This document shows, one piece after another, positions 33,301 to 41,376 of a stretch of DNA of 54,032 nucleotides. Positions within the stretch are counted from its first letter, which is position 1. Each line of letters starts with the position of its first letter. A model generated the notes under the pieces. The model searched no databases, was not told the DNA's origin, and was given only the letters and a program-made list of their open reading frames with translations. The stretch is from Pseudomonadota bacterium (GTDB taxonomy: Bacteria > Desulfobacterota > Binatia > UBA9968): assembly GCA_021324155.1 (NCBI GenBank), contig JAJPJQ010000052.1:1-54032 (forward strand), read 5' to 3'. A program made the position numbers and the translations under genes.

Positions 33301-34347
33301 CTAATCGGTGATCGGCAGCTCGCGCGATTCCTCGCGCGCCGAGCGATACGCGGTGTCGATCACTTGCACGCAGAGCACGGCTTGCTCGGCCTCTTTTCCG
33401 GCGAAATCGCCGCACTCGATCGCTTCGCGAAAATCGTCGAAGAGCGAATTGAACCAGCTCGCATGGCTCGAGTCGGCGAAATGCAGCGGCATCGTAAGCC
33501 TCTCGACGGCGCCGTCCGCCGTCTCGATGGCGAGATGGTCGTCGTGCATCGTAATCACGCCGGCTTCGCCGTGCAGGGTGTAGACGAGCCGGCGCGTTCC
33601 AGCCGTCCAGGTGAGATGCAAGTGGGCGAGGCCGGTCGGGAAGGTCACGATCGCCGCGAAGTCGTCCTCGGTGTCGTACCGGCCGGGCTGCAGGTTGCTC
33701 ACCTTCGCGGTAACGGCTGTCGGGTACGAGCCGAGCCACTCGAAGGCGAGATAAAAGCTGTGGCTTCCGTGATCGACGCCGATACCCCCGCCGCTGTAGC
33801 GCCGGTAGCGGCGCCAGTCGGAGTTCCACTCCGCGACGCCTTTGGCGTGCGTGTCGCGGTAGGTATTGAGCGTCACGGAGCGCACCTTGCCGATGCGCCC
33901 TGAGCGGACGATCTCACGGATTTTCTTGATCATCGGTGCGTGCTTGTAGTTGTGACACGGGTAGAGCACGCGCTCGGTGCTTTTGGCGTGGTTGAGCAGC
34001 AGCCGCGCCTCCTCGACGGTAAATGTCAGCGGCTTTTCGCAGAGGACGTGCAAGCCGGCGCTGAGCGCCGCGTCGGCGATCGCCGCGTGATACAAAGGCG
34101 GAGTCGCAATGTCGAGGAAATCCAGGTTCGACGCCTCGGCGCGCACAAGGGCCTCATAGTCGCCGTATATTCGGGCGCCGGGTAGCGTCTGTTGGGCGAG
34201 CTTGCGCCGCTCGGGGGAGACGTCGGCCAGCGCCACGATTTCGACGTCGCCGACTTCCTGGCTGCGCTTGAGATAGGCGGGAATGTGGCCTGCAGACGAG
34301 ATAAAACCGTACCCAACCACCGCCCCACGTAGCTTTGTTCGGCTCAT
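33301..34347 (-). CDS. Gfo/Idh/MocA-family oxidoreductase
   Basis: The ATG at 34347 (MSRTKLRGAVVGYG) is taken as the start; a TTG 33 bases earlier is possible, and neither has a strong ribosome site. The 348-residue enzyme has an N-terminal Rossmann fold (RGAVVGYGFISSAGHIPAYL, EIVALADVSPERRK), the family motif HVLCEKPLTFT at about 95-105, and a C-terminal alpha/beta substrate domain with GIGVDHGSHSFYL. Known members oxidise or reduce myo-inositol, glucose and other sugars with NAD(P). It is first in the group with CDP-alcohol phosphatidyltransferase, GtrA and aminotransferase genes. Confidence 0.85.
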   Translation of the reverse strand: MSRTKLRGAVVGYGFISSAGHIPAYLKRSQEVGDVEIVALADVSPERRKLAQQTLPGARIYGDYEALVRAEASNLDFLDIATPPLYHAAIADAALSAGLHVLCEKPLTFTVEEARLLLNHAKSTERVLYPCHNYKHAPMIKKIREIVRSGRIGKVRSVTLNTYRDTHAKGVAEWNSDWRRYRRYSGGGIGVDHGSHSFYLAFEWLGSYPTAVTAKVSNLQPGRYDTEDDFAAIVTFPTGLAHLHLTWTAGTRRLVYTLHGEAGVITMHDDHLAIETADGAVERLTMPLHFADSSHASWFNSLFDDFREAIECGDFAGKEAEQAVLCVQVIDTAYRSAREESRELPITD

Positions 34348-34445
34348 AAGATGGTGTATGAAGCCACGTTTCTCTCCCAATAAATTCTAGTGAAATCTAT
34401 AATTTCTGCAAGATACCGTCCGGACTCATATCACCCTAAACATAG

Positions 34446-35243
34446 TTAATCGCTGCAGATGCGGAAGTCCGCGTAATCGCCCTCGGCCGACGACTGCGTA
34501 TCGTCGGCGTCGGTCAGTATCGCGATTCCGATGGGATTCAGTAGCTTTCCGCCGCCGAAATACTTGCGGTAGTCGGCGGCGAGATCGACCCGCTCCTCGA
34601 CCCATTGGCCGGGGTTCGACGGCCGACCGCTCTGCAGGACTTTGACGGTTTTGCGTGCGCGCTCGAATTCCAAGTCTTTCGGTAGCCGCTCGCTCCAGAT
34701 GTACTTCAACGAGCCGATGCCTTTGGAGAAAAACATCTTCGTTATCGACAGGCTATCCGACCAACCGAGCTGCCCTTTGACGGACCGCTCGCAGAAAGCC
34801 TTATCCTCGGGAGGGCAGAAGCCGATGTAAACGCCGAGCGCACTGTCCTCTTTGCCTTTGTGCTCTTCGGCTCCGCGGGGAAATATCTGTGGGCGCCAGC
34901 GCCACCGGAGGATCGGGTATTTCTCGATATTCCAGCTTGACGGCCGATCCGCCTCGACGCCGTTGCCTTTCGACTTCGGACCCTCCGCATGCGCATGGAT
35001 GAAGAGCTTGCCGTCTTCCTTTTGGACGGTGTAAACGCCCGTTCCGGATTTATCGCGCGGTACCCAGCCTTTAGGAAATTCCCCCGGCGTAGAGTTCGAG
35101 AAGTCGTCCAAAACTATGCATTCTTCTGCGCCAATCGATACGGCCCACTCGACGGCGAAAGCGCTTAGCGCGGCGCAGAAAAGCCGTGCGCGAAAACCAT
35201 GAGATGCGATAGACATGGCGAGTCGGTTCAGCATGGCGTTCAC
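34446..35243 (-). CDS. DUF3047 secreted protein
   Basis: A 265-residue protein with a possible long signal region at residues 1-38 (FRARLFCAALSAFAVEWAVSIGAEE). The start is unsure: GTG at 35243, ATG at 35234 or ATG at 35216. The mature part has the DUF3047 pattern CIVLDDFSNSTPGEFPKGWVPRDKSGTGVYTVQKEDGKLFIHAHAEG, ILRWRWRPQIFPRGAEEHKGKEDSALGVYIGF and NPIGIAILTDADDTQSSAEGDYADFRI. It is predicted to be a beta-sandwich, perhaps carbohydrate-binding. The biological role of the family is unknown. It appears monocistronic. Confidence 0.8.
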   Translation of the reverse strand: MNAMLNRLAMSIASHGFRARLFCAALSAFAVEWAVSIGAEECIVLDDFSNSTPGEFPKGWVPRDKSGTGVYTVQKEDGKLFIHAHAEGPKSKGNGVEADRPSSWNIEKYPILRWRWRPQIFPRGAEEHKGKEDSALGVYIGFCPPEDKAFCERSVKGQLGWSDSLSITKMFFSKGIGSLKYIWSERLPKDLEFERARKTVKVLQSGRPSNPGQWVEERVDLAADYRKYFGGGKLLNPIGIAILTDADDTQSSAEGDYADFRICSD

Positions 35244-35379
35244 AAACCGGCGATAGAGTGTATGCCTTTCACCGGATTTTACTAGATGGTGGTGAGCCTC
35301 CGTGATTGTGGGTTAGGGCTGCCGGCTTTGGAAACAAACGACGCCATTTCGAGCGTGTGAAACGGCGACTCCAGACGGC

Positions 35380-35853
35380 CTACAAGCTGCGATCGAGGCT
35401 GCGGTACTGAATCGCTTCGGAAACGTGCGCGGGCTGGATGTCTTCAGCGCCGTCGAGATCGGCGATCGTGCGCGCGACTTTCAGCACGCGGCTATAAGCG
35501 CGCGCGCTCAAGCCCAGTCGGTTGATCGCGACTTCAAGCAGCTTTTCCGCTTCCGGCTTGACCGCGCAGTATTTTTTGATGTCGCGCGTGCTCATCTGCG
35601 CGTTGGCGTGGATGCCCTTTTTCTGAAAGCGCACGAGCTGGACCTGCCGCGCGCGGTTGACCCTCTCGCGAATGTTCGCCGAAGTCTCTCCTGCGTCTTT
35701 GCTCGCGAGCTCCTGATAACGCAGCGCCGGGACCTCGACCTGGATGTCGATGCGATCGAGCAGCGGGCCGGACACGCGCGAGCGGTAGCGCTGGATCTGC
35801 ATCGGCGTGCAGCCGCATTCTTTCTGCGGATCGGTGAAAAAGCCGCACGGGCA
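35380..35853 (-). pseudogene. YifB/ComM Mg-chelatase-like AAA ATPase, C-terminal fragment only
   Basis: The homology begins abruptly at the cysteine motif (CPCGFFTDPQKECGCTPMQIQRYRSRVSGPLLDRIDIQVEVP) and runs through the normal C-terminus (STRDIKKYCAVKPEAEKLLEVAINRLGLSARAYSRVLKVARTIADLDGAEDIQPAHVSEAIQYRSLD). That is about 157 of the usual roughly 500 residues. The Lon-like N-terminal domain and the Walker A and B motifs, which should precede CPCG, are absent. Upstream of base 35854 the sequence is unrelated. An ATG at 35802 could express a 140-residue stub without ATPase function. This break marks the left edge of the accessory region. Confidence 0.8.
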
Positions 35854-35861
35854 TCCCCGCG

Positions 35862-36321
35862 TTGCCTTTTTGCCATCTGCATCTAAGTGCCGAAAAACCC
35901 AACGATTTCGCTTATCCCAAGGAACTCAAGACCTTAGGCGATCATATGAGAACGCGCCGGCTCGCATTAGGTCTTTTTCAGCGAGAAGCAGCGCAAAAAC
36001 TGGGGGTCCATCAGGGTACAGTCTTTAACTGGGAGAAAAATGAAACCGCCCCGCCAGCCCGCTATATGCCAAGAATAGTAAAATTCCTTGCCTATAATCC
36101 GTTTCCGCCGGCCGAGGCATTGTCGGAAAAGCTTAATCGGACGGAAGCTCCTACGCCTTTCCCAGAGAGCCATGGCCAAGCGGCTAGGAATAGATCCGAT
36201 GACCCTGATGAAATGGGAGAGGAAACGAAGACCGTCGAGGGACGTAGCAAGACAAACTGAAAGGTCTCTGTGGAACATTGCGACCCGTCCATACAGATAC
36301 TCGTTTTTCAACTGGGCATGA
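35862..36321 (+). pseudogene. double-HTH (XRE-type) regulator, split by a frameshift
   Basis: The first frame (35862-36260) encodes NDFAYPKELKTLGDHMRTRRLALGLFQREAAQKLGVHQGTVFNWEKNETAPPARYMPRIVKFLAYNPFPPAEALSEKL. This is the first helix-turn-helix of a familiar two-HTH protein. The expected second HTH (IGRKLLRLSQRAMAKRLGIDPMTLMKWERKRRPS) continues in the next forward frame from about 36137 to 36321. One base must be skipped near the AAAAGCTTAA run (36129-36138) to join them. Either the gene is inactive, or the base is a sequencing error, or the first half alone is made. The 5' end overlaps the broken YifB junction, so the native start is unclear. Confidence 0.65.
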
Positions 36322-36371
36322 GCAGTGCTAAGGAATACCAGCACACCTACGAGAGCGGCTAGCAGCTTCAT
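35967..36371 (-). CDS. small exported protein, probably with a recombined C-terminus
   Basis: The ATG at 36371 overlaps the stop of the 115-residue gene (ATGA), and residues 1-20 are a clean signal peptide (KLLAALVGVLVFLSTAHAQ). The short following part (LKNEYLYGRVAMFHRDLSVCLATS) looks natural. From about residue 45 onward the frame runs antisense through the HTH gene and ends in a basic, arginine-rich stretch with no recognisable pattern. The start of a real secreted-protein gene may have been joined here to foreign DNA. Confidence is for the start, not the end. Confidence 0.4.
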   Translation of the reverse strand: MKLLAALVGVLVFLSTAHAQLKNEYLYGRVAMFHRDLSVCLATSLDGLRFLSHFIRVIGSIPSRLAMALWERRRSFRPIKLFRQCLGRRKRIIGKEFYYSWHIAGWRGGFIFLPVKDCTLMDPQFLRCFSLKKT

Positions 36372-36715
36372 CGAAAACCCCGTCGTACCCATGCGATTGC
36401 CCATCCTATCGCGTAGAGAACGACTGATGGGTAAAACCACCAAGCGATGCCCTGCCGTATTTTTTGGATACGTGCTGAGTAAAGTGCGGTAGTAAAACCA
36501 GGGGAGGCTCGCCATTTCTCCTTTAACGTGGAGAGAACGATATCCTGCTCGCTGGTATCGAGCTTCAGGAAATCAGGGTCTTTGAAAGCATTCAGAGTTA
36601 AAGCAATCGGTTCGTCTACATGAGTAGGAAAGTCTAGCCAAGTTGCAAACAAAACTAGCATCAGCCAAAGGGCTGACATGAACACCCACAGCCTCTGCCA
36701 ACCGTTAAGTCTCAT
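36368..36715 (-). CDS. small membrane protein with two transmembrane segments
   Basis: A 115-residue protein with hydrophobic helices at about 10-28 (LWVFMSALWLMLVLFATWL) and 90-108 (WWFYPSVVLYAIGWAIAWV), and a soluble middle (DPDFLKLDTSEQDIVLSTLKEKW). It looks like small inner-membrane proteins in which a short periplasmic loop lies between the helices. No catalytic motif is seen. It is five bases after the 138-residue gene and overlaps the next start, so it belongs to a minus-strand run of four genes. Confidence 0.55.
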   Translation of the reverse strand: MRLNGWQRLWVFMSALWLMLVLFATWLDFPTHVDEPIALTLNAFKDPDFLKLDTSEQDIVLSTLKEKWRASPGFTTALYSARIQKIRQGIAWWFYPSVVLYAIGWAIAWVRRGFR

Positions 36716-36720
36716 TCGAA

Positions 36721-37137
36721 CTATCTTAATGAGGCCCTACAGCCATCAGCTACAGCGTCAGCAGGTGTAACGTAGCAGGCTTCCGGTTTTGTTCTGCTGT
36801 AGAACTGACCACCCGGCACATGATAGATGCACCTCTCCCCGCTGTAGGTCGTGAAATTTCCTTTGATCGGGTGTGAATTAGGGCATTGATACGGCGTGAT
36901 GGGAGCAACTTTCGACGGTACGGATTGCGCTGCCTGATATCGCTGGACGAAAGTGGCATCACACGCCCTACGCTGGACTGAGCCCATCCACATCGAGCCA
37001 CAGGTTGTTACATAGGCATTGTTACAGGCCCGCCATTCTTCAGTGTTGTTCTGATATGGGCAAGGCACCTGCGCCTCTGCCTTGTCGATTACAAACAGGA
37101 AAAGTATGAAGCCAAGCGGGACAAGATATTTCCACAT
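36721..37137 (-). CDS. cysteine-rich secreted protein, unknown
   Basis: A 138-residue protein with a signal peptide (about 1-22, ending DKAEAQ). The mature part has nine cysteines (VPCPYQN, WRACNNAYVTTCGSM, RRACDATF, YQCPNSHP, ERCIYHV, EACYVT, DGCRASLR) that probably form disulfides in the periplasm or outside the cell. The C-terminal half (IKGNFTTYSGERCIYHVPGGQFYSRTKPEACYVTPADAVADGCRAS) resembles the short calcium-independent SCP-like or Excalibur-type beta repeats, but the match is not firm. It follows the zinc-ribbon membrane protein gene by two bases. Confidence 0.6.
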   Translation of the reverse strand: MWKYLVPLGFILFLFVIDKAEAQVPCPYQNNTEEWRACNNAYVTTCGSMWMGSVQRRACDATFVQRYQAAQSVPSKVAPITPYQCPNSHPIKGNFTTYSGERCIYHVPGGQFYSRTKPEACYVTPADAVADGCRASLR

Positions 37138-37139
37138 GG

Positions 37140-37436
37140 TTATCTTCCTCCCAAGTGACTGACGCTTGTTCTAAAACGAATATAAGACATCATGTTTTCG
37201 ACGGTATAAATCACGGTTAGAAAAGCAGAAAACGGACTCCACCATCCAAGTAACAGATTATGCCGCGTGATCCGCCAGAAATGAAAGTTGAGGCAATATG
37301 GGCAAAGATATGCATTGAGACAGGACTCGTAGCGAGCTATTACGGCGCCGGTAGTCTGTTTTAACGAAACGAATGCAGTCGGATGTTGGCGTCCGCATGA
37401 TTGACAGGGTGATGTTTGTTCTAGCTTGCCGCGCAT
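37140..37436 (-). CDS. zinc-ribbon membrane protein
   Basis: A 98-residue protein with CQSCG at about 13-17 and CPYC at about 46-49, which together make a four-cysteine zinc ribbon. A membrane segment follows (LLLGWWSPFSAFLTVIYTVENMM, about 61-83). The NLLLGWWSPFSAF stretch is common in short bacterial proteins of this design. The function is unknown. It is the first gene of the four-gene minus-strand run. No clear ribosome site was seen before the ATG. Confidence 0.55.
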   Translation of the reverse strand: MRGKLEQTSPCQSCGRQHPTAFVSLKQTTGAVIARYESCLNAYLCPYCLNFHFWRITRHNLLLGWWSPFSAFLTVIYTVENMMSYIRFRTSVSHLGGR

Positions 37437-37670
37437 CGTGACTACTTAAAGTTAAAGCAATCAGCATGCCCCGACCTAAGCTCTTGAATTATCGATTCCC
37501 GGCCGACGACGGAGTGACAAAATTGGATACCTAATGCCCCTTTCTGTAACGTTTAGGAACGCAAATGCGCTACTGCCTATCTTCTCAATTGACAGTAGGC
37601 ATTTCACGGTGAGACAATGCGCTCCATGATTTTAACTGCACCTTACGAGGGGAGCTGACTAGCAAAGTCA

Positions 37671-37844
37671 ATGGCTAAATATCTTGCCCGAACATGTCCG
37701 CGCTGTGGCGATTACCTCGGCGTCGTCGTGCCCGAAGTGGAGGATACGCCAAAGACTAACATCTCGGCGGTATGTGCTTCGTGCGGTTATGAGTTGCGCT
37801 GGACCGTTGTGGAGGGTGGCAAAACAGATGAGATTGCGAAGTAG
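37671..37844 (+). CDS. 57-residue zinc-ribbon microprotein
   Basis: The frame MAKYLARTCPRCGDYLGVVVPEVEDTPKTNISAVCASCGYELRWTVVEGGKTDEIAK has two CxxCG knuckles 24 residues apart, a classic zinc ribbon. Such short proteins often bind nucleic acid or another protein. A GGGGAG sequence lies about 17 bases before the ATG, which is far. Its last 17 bases overlap the start of the secreted nuclease gene, so translation could be coupled; a regulatory or immunity-like partner of the nuclease is possible, but that is inference. Confidence 0.55.
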   Translation: MAKYLARTCPRCGDYLGVVVPEVEDTPKTNISAVCASCGYELRWTVVEGGKTDEIAK

Positions 37845-38748
37845 CTTTTACTTTCCAGTTCTCGTCCTCGCTGTATCACTTCTTCCGCTGCCTCTTGCAG
37901 CAGAAATTTGCAAGTTCAATCAAGTCTCGAAAGCCGACTTAGAGACCTTTGACAAAAAGTTGCCAGTCTCGGAAAGTGCTCGGATTCACGCCGAGAAGCT
38001 ACACTTTCCATGGGGGTTGCCAGGGCACACACATCTCCTCCACCAACGAGAGTTTATTATTTCGTATGACCGAGAGCGGCGCGTGCCGGCATGGGTGGGT
38101 TATCGACTTACCGCACAGGACCTTGTAAAAGCACGGCGAAAAAATAGTTTTCGAACTGACCCAAGAGTAGCCGACGACGAGAGCTCAACCTGTGACGATT
38201 ATCAAAAGAACCGCGATGAAAAAGTCACGTTATTTGACAGGGGACACTTAGCGCCGAACGCTGATATGCTCCGTAGTCCGCAAGCTCAGGCGTATACATT
38301 TTATCTCTCGAACATGGCCCCCCAGTTCAGCCCATTCAATCAACACTTGTGGGCGCACTTCGAGGCTCTGGTAAGGAATTGGACGAAATCGAGAAAGATT
38401 CTTTATATCATTACGGGAAGCGTGTTTGACCGGGACGGTGACGGTCTACCCGATCCTTTGTCACTGACACAATTCATGACGCCCACAGGTCGTGTCGGCA
38501 TTGCCACGCACTTCTATAAAATCCTATTGCACGAGAACGACGATGGGATACTGGAAGCGCTCTCCGTCTTGGTGCCGCACGAGGCAAAGCAGCCAACGAA
38601 CTTCGACGCCCACTTGAAAGCGAACTTGGTCAACATCGAAAAAATCGAGAAGCTGACCGGCCTAACATTCATTCCTGACCTGAGTGCCGGAGCGCAGGAA
38701 TCAGTAAAGAAACCGACACCAACATCGTTGTGGGCATGGCAAAACTAG
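37828..38748 (+). CDS. secreted DNA/RNA non-specific endonuclease (DRGH type)
   Basis: The ATG at 37828 gives a signal peptide (RLRSSFYFPVLVLAVSLLPLPLAAE); the longer frame upstream reads through the zinc-ribbon gene. The 306-residue enzyme has the beta-beta-alpha-metal active site LFDRGHLAPNADM (catalytic H, DRGH) and the metal asparagine in YLSNMAPQFSPFNQHLW, as in Serratia/NUC1-type nucleases. FDRDGDGLPDP has an EF-hand-like DxDxDG loop that may bind calcium. It would cut DNA and RNA in the periplasm or outside. No immunity protein is obvious except possibly the overlapping microprotein. Confidence 0.82.
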   Translation: MRLRSSFYFPVLVLAVSLLPLPLAAEICKFNQVSKADLETFDKKLPVSESARIHAEKLHFPWGLPGHTHLLHQREFIISYDRERRVPAWVGYRLTAQDLVKARRKNSFRTDPRVADDESSTCDDYQKNRDEKVTLFDRGHLAPNADMLRSPQAQAYTFYLSNMAPQFSPFNQHLWAHFEALVRNWTKSRKILYIITGSVFDRDGDGLPDPLSLTQFMTPTGRVGIATHFYKILLHENDDGILEALSVLVPHEAKQPTNFDAHLKANLVNIEKIEKLTGLTFIPDLSAGAQESVKKPTPTSLWAWQN

Positions 38749-38812
38749 CGGAAGGGACGATGAGTGAGCCGTACAAGATTCTGCCGGTTGAAGTGATAGT
38801 TGAAAACCTTCG

Positions 38813-40537
38813 TTATTGCTCGACTCTTAACATACCTTTGCTGTCAATTTTTTCCCACATTTGGACGTACGCTTCAGCTGAATGAAAGAGGGGGGCTAGA
38901 TCCGAGTCAGTTAAGCCGATATTTGTCAGGTCTTGTATGAAATCGGGCATCATTCCAGCATGCGCGAGACCGTCGGTATTAAAGTCCCATAGTCGATCGC
39001 CGGTTTTGTCCTGCGTAAAGAGGACATTGTATTCTCCGTGACCTTTGAATGGATATATAACTGGATTTTTCTGGTTGCTCTGCGCCTGAAAAAACCGTGG
39101 GCTTACATGATGAATCATGCCGTTAAAATCAGAGCCTAGCGCGACTGCCGGGACTTGGTTTGTTCCATCTTTCATTAATTCTACGGCATGCAAATAGCGC
39201 TGCGCCCATTCCTTTGAGCAATAATCACAGTCAAGTTTGATTTTGCTGCTCTGAACTGTTTGTTTGCGTTTAAAGGTTTGAAGGATCGGCGCGATCAGAC
39301 CACCGAGATCGCGAATTCTTTTAAGCTGCGCATCTGTTTTATGAAACTCGGATTGCTGGTTGTCCTTTTTTGTCTTTCTTGCTGTTGCCAAAAACGTGCT
39401 GTGACTGGAAATTACTGGATAGCGTCGCTCCTCGGCGATGGTTAGTGTCTCGTTCGTTGCTTTGTTTGACATGTGATCGACATCGACAATCATGTGCTTG
39501 TCCATCATTCTGCCGATGAGATATTTCCCGAGTGGTGTCAGTCCTAATCGGTTGCAATCCGCTCTGCCCGGGTAATGCGGTGCATCATTCCAGATGTCAG
39601 TGCCCGTATAGAACTTTAAAAACATATCGCCCAGTGTGGGTTTGAACTTGTAGCTGAAGCCGTCGCCGCTGCAGTCCTCAGCTTCGAAGTATTTCTTTGT
39701 TGCCTTGAAGTTCCCGAAGTTCAGAGCATTTAGGAAAATTGCCGCGCCACTGAACGCGTTGTTGAATTCATGAACCGCGAGAACCTGCCTGACACCTTTT
39801 TCATGATAAGCATGGAGTTTTCGATCAACGTCAGCCTCGGTGCAGTTTTGGTTCATGCAATCGAAAAGGTCCGACACCTCTATTCCCAGGACAACGACGA
39901 GCTTTCCTTCATTTAGAATCGACCGGGCTTCGCGGGAGGACCGCGCAATCCTGTACCAGCCTTTGCCGGCGCCACCATCTTTTTTATCGATGTAAGCTTC
40001 GAGATCGACCGCAGCTTGAATTTGCCGATCTACCGCTTCCATGTCACTACAGGAAGGAAAAACTTTTTGTCCCTTTTTTTCCTGTAGCAACTCACATAAA
40101 ACGGTATTGCTTACCGCTAAGACCGACAGCAATCGTAAGCCGCCATCGTATGCTCGCTTCAGCCATTCATAATAGACCTGCTGGTGATCTATTGACGACC
40201 AGTTCGGCCAGCCTTGGAAATCGGGATACCCGCCATTACCGATCATGCCGGGCCGCGGACCGTCGAAGAGCGAAATCGGATCGCCAAGATGCCATAAACC
40301 GTGCACCGGAGTGTCGGGCGCGAGCGAAGTCGCGATCGAGTCATCCGGACTGAACGCGGTTCCGACCACCGCCAGACCGCCAAAACCTAGATAGGCGAAT
40401 TGATGGTTATGAACGTCTGCATAACCAAAAACTCCAGTCGAAGCTGTTCGGAGACCTGATGACGGACCCTTAACGCACGCGGGCATCGAGACGGCTGCAA
40501 TCAGCGATAGGACTGTTGAGAGAAGACAAGTCTTCAT
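38813..40537 (-). CDS. membrane dipeptidase-like (M19-related) lipoprotein or exported metallohydrolase
   Basis: The start at 40537 follows AAGGAGA. The 574-residue protein has an export signal ending in MPAC (possible lipobox). The TIM-barrel metal site begins DVHNHQFAYLGFGG. Later conserved points are VVLGIEVSDLF (the bridging glutamate), DVDHMSNKATNETLTIAEERRYPVISSHS (histidines) and ALGSDFNGM (aspartate), as in renal dipeptidase-like enzymes. It is longer than typical M19 enzymes because of insertions at about 75-140 and 270-330. It probably acts on dipeptides or related amides in the periplasm. Confidence 0.78.
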   Translation of the reverse strand: MKTCLLSTVLSLIAAVSMPACVKGPSSGLRTASTGVFGYADVHNHQFAYLGFGGLAVVGTAFSPDDSIATSLAPDTPVHGLWHLGDPISLFDGPRPGMIGNGGYPDFQGWPNWSSIDHQQVYYEWLKRAYDGGLRLLSVLAVSNTVLCELLQEKKGQKVFPSCSDMEAVDRQIQAAVDLEAYIDKKDGGAGKGWYRIARSSREARSILNEGKLVVVLGIEVSDLFDCMNQNCTEADVDRKLHAYHEKGVRQVLAVHEFNNAFSGAAIFLNALNFGNFKATKKYFEAEDCSGDGFSYKFKPTLGDMFLKFYTGTDIWNDAPHYPGRADCNRLGLTPLGKYLIGRMMDKHMIVDVDHMSNKATNETLTIAEERRYPVISSHSTFLATARKTKKDNQQSEFHKTDAQLKRIRDLGGLIAPILQTFKRKQTVQSSKIKLDCDYCSKEWAQRYLHAVELMKDGTNQVPAVALGSDFNGMIHHVSPRFFQAQSNQKNPVIYPFKGHGEYNVLFTQDKTGDRLWDFNTDGLAHAGMMPDFIQDLTNIGLTDSDLAPLFHSAEAYVQMWEKIDSKGMLRVEQ

Positions 40538-40715
40538 GTTGTCTCCTTGAAGGAAATCCGTTGGGTGAAGCATCTGAGTACGCACCCGATGCTCTCGGCC
40601 CGAAATAGGTAATCATGCTTACGTCGCATGCATAACTGCTCAGCTGATGCCATGCCCGCAACTAGCGAGGCTACATGAAGCGAGTGTAAGTGTCGCCGGC
40701 CGGAGGAAAGCGCAA

Positions 40716-41054
40716 CTATTTGGCGGGCGAGGGCGCAAGGATTCCGGCCAAGGCTCCTATTGCGGCTGACCCGAGCGCTGTCAAAATATCCGGAATCTGT
40801 ACAGTCGGACTCGCGGACTTGACCGTCAGGTAAATCGTTCCGAAGACTACCGCAATAACTACGATGCCCAGGGACCCGACGACCATCCGATATATTAACC
40901 TGTCCTGTTCAAAAGCCCGCGGAAGCTGTTGAATGACTTGTGTTTCCAGCTTTTTTAGCGTTTCCTCTGGTTTTGTCTTTAGTTCATCTAAGACTCCCGG
41001 GGTCGCGAGAGCAGTTTTCACTAGAAGCTCGGCTGACCGAATTTGTTCCGCCAT
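40716..41054 (-). CDS. small two-helix membrane protein
   Basis: A 112-residue protein behind AGGAGGAGG. The N-terminal 50 residues are soluble and helical (AEQIRSAELLVKTALATPGVLDELKTKPEETLKKLETQVIQQLPRA). Two hydrophobic helices follow (about 55-78 and 88-108) and a short tail. The soluble part has a helical repeat typical of proteins that sense or oligomerise. The family is unknown. It lies upstream of the dipeptidase-like gene, 178 bases away. Confidence 0.6.
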   Translation of the reverse strand: MAEQIRSAELLVKTALATPGVLDELKTKPEETLKKLETQVIQQLPRAFEQDRLIYRMVVGSLGIVVIAVVFGTIYLTVKSASPTVQIPDILTALGSAAIGALAGILAPSPAK

Positions 41055-41376
41055 ATGTCCTCCTCCTTTGATTGGAAGTAACGCAATCCTCTACGTCCTA
41101 TGGTCGCGAAGTAACCCGAAAGAAAGCAACTGCCGATGCTGAATTGATGACAGAAGGGATGAGAAGATCCGAGCCGAGGCGCCACGGCCATCCGATGAGA
41201 TTTGAGGCAAAGCCATTGAACTAGCCTTCCATAGGGCGATCCCTAATAGGAGGATTAGAGCTATATCCTATACGCTTGGCGCATAAGACGCGTCAAGTGA
41301 TATCTTCCGAAGCGCATTCCGCATGGCCTTTCCTTGGTAGTAGCGAAGTTTTAGCCGGAATCGTATGTTAGCCGTC
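41055..41376. other. about 320 bases without a gene
   Basis: No convincing frame is present. On the minus strand a weak promoter-like pair (TTGACG, complement of 41291-41296, and TATAGG, complement of 41267-41272, 18 bases apart) could serve the gene ending at 40716, but its leader would be long. Confidence 0.35.

Noticed and set aside
38760-38885. 41-codon plus-strand frame (MSEPYKILPVEVIVENLRY) behind GGAAGGGACG
   Set aside because: The start looks natural but the frame soon runs antisense into the dipeptidase-like gene; it could be a truncated gene start, but evidence is too thin.
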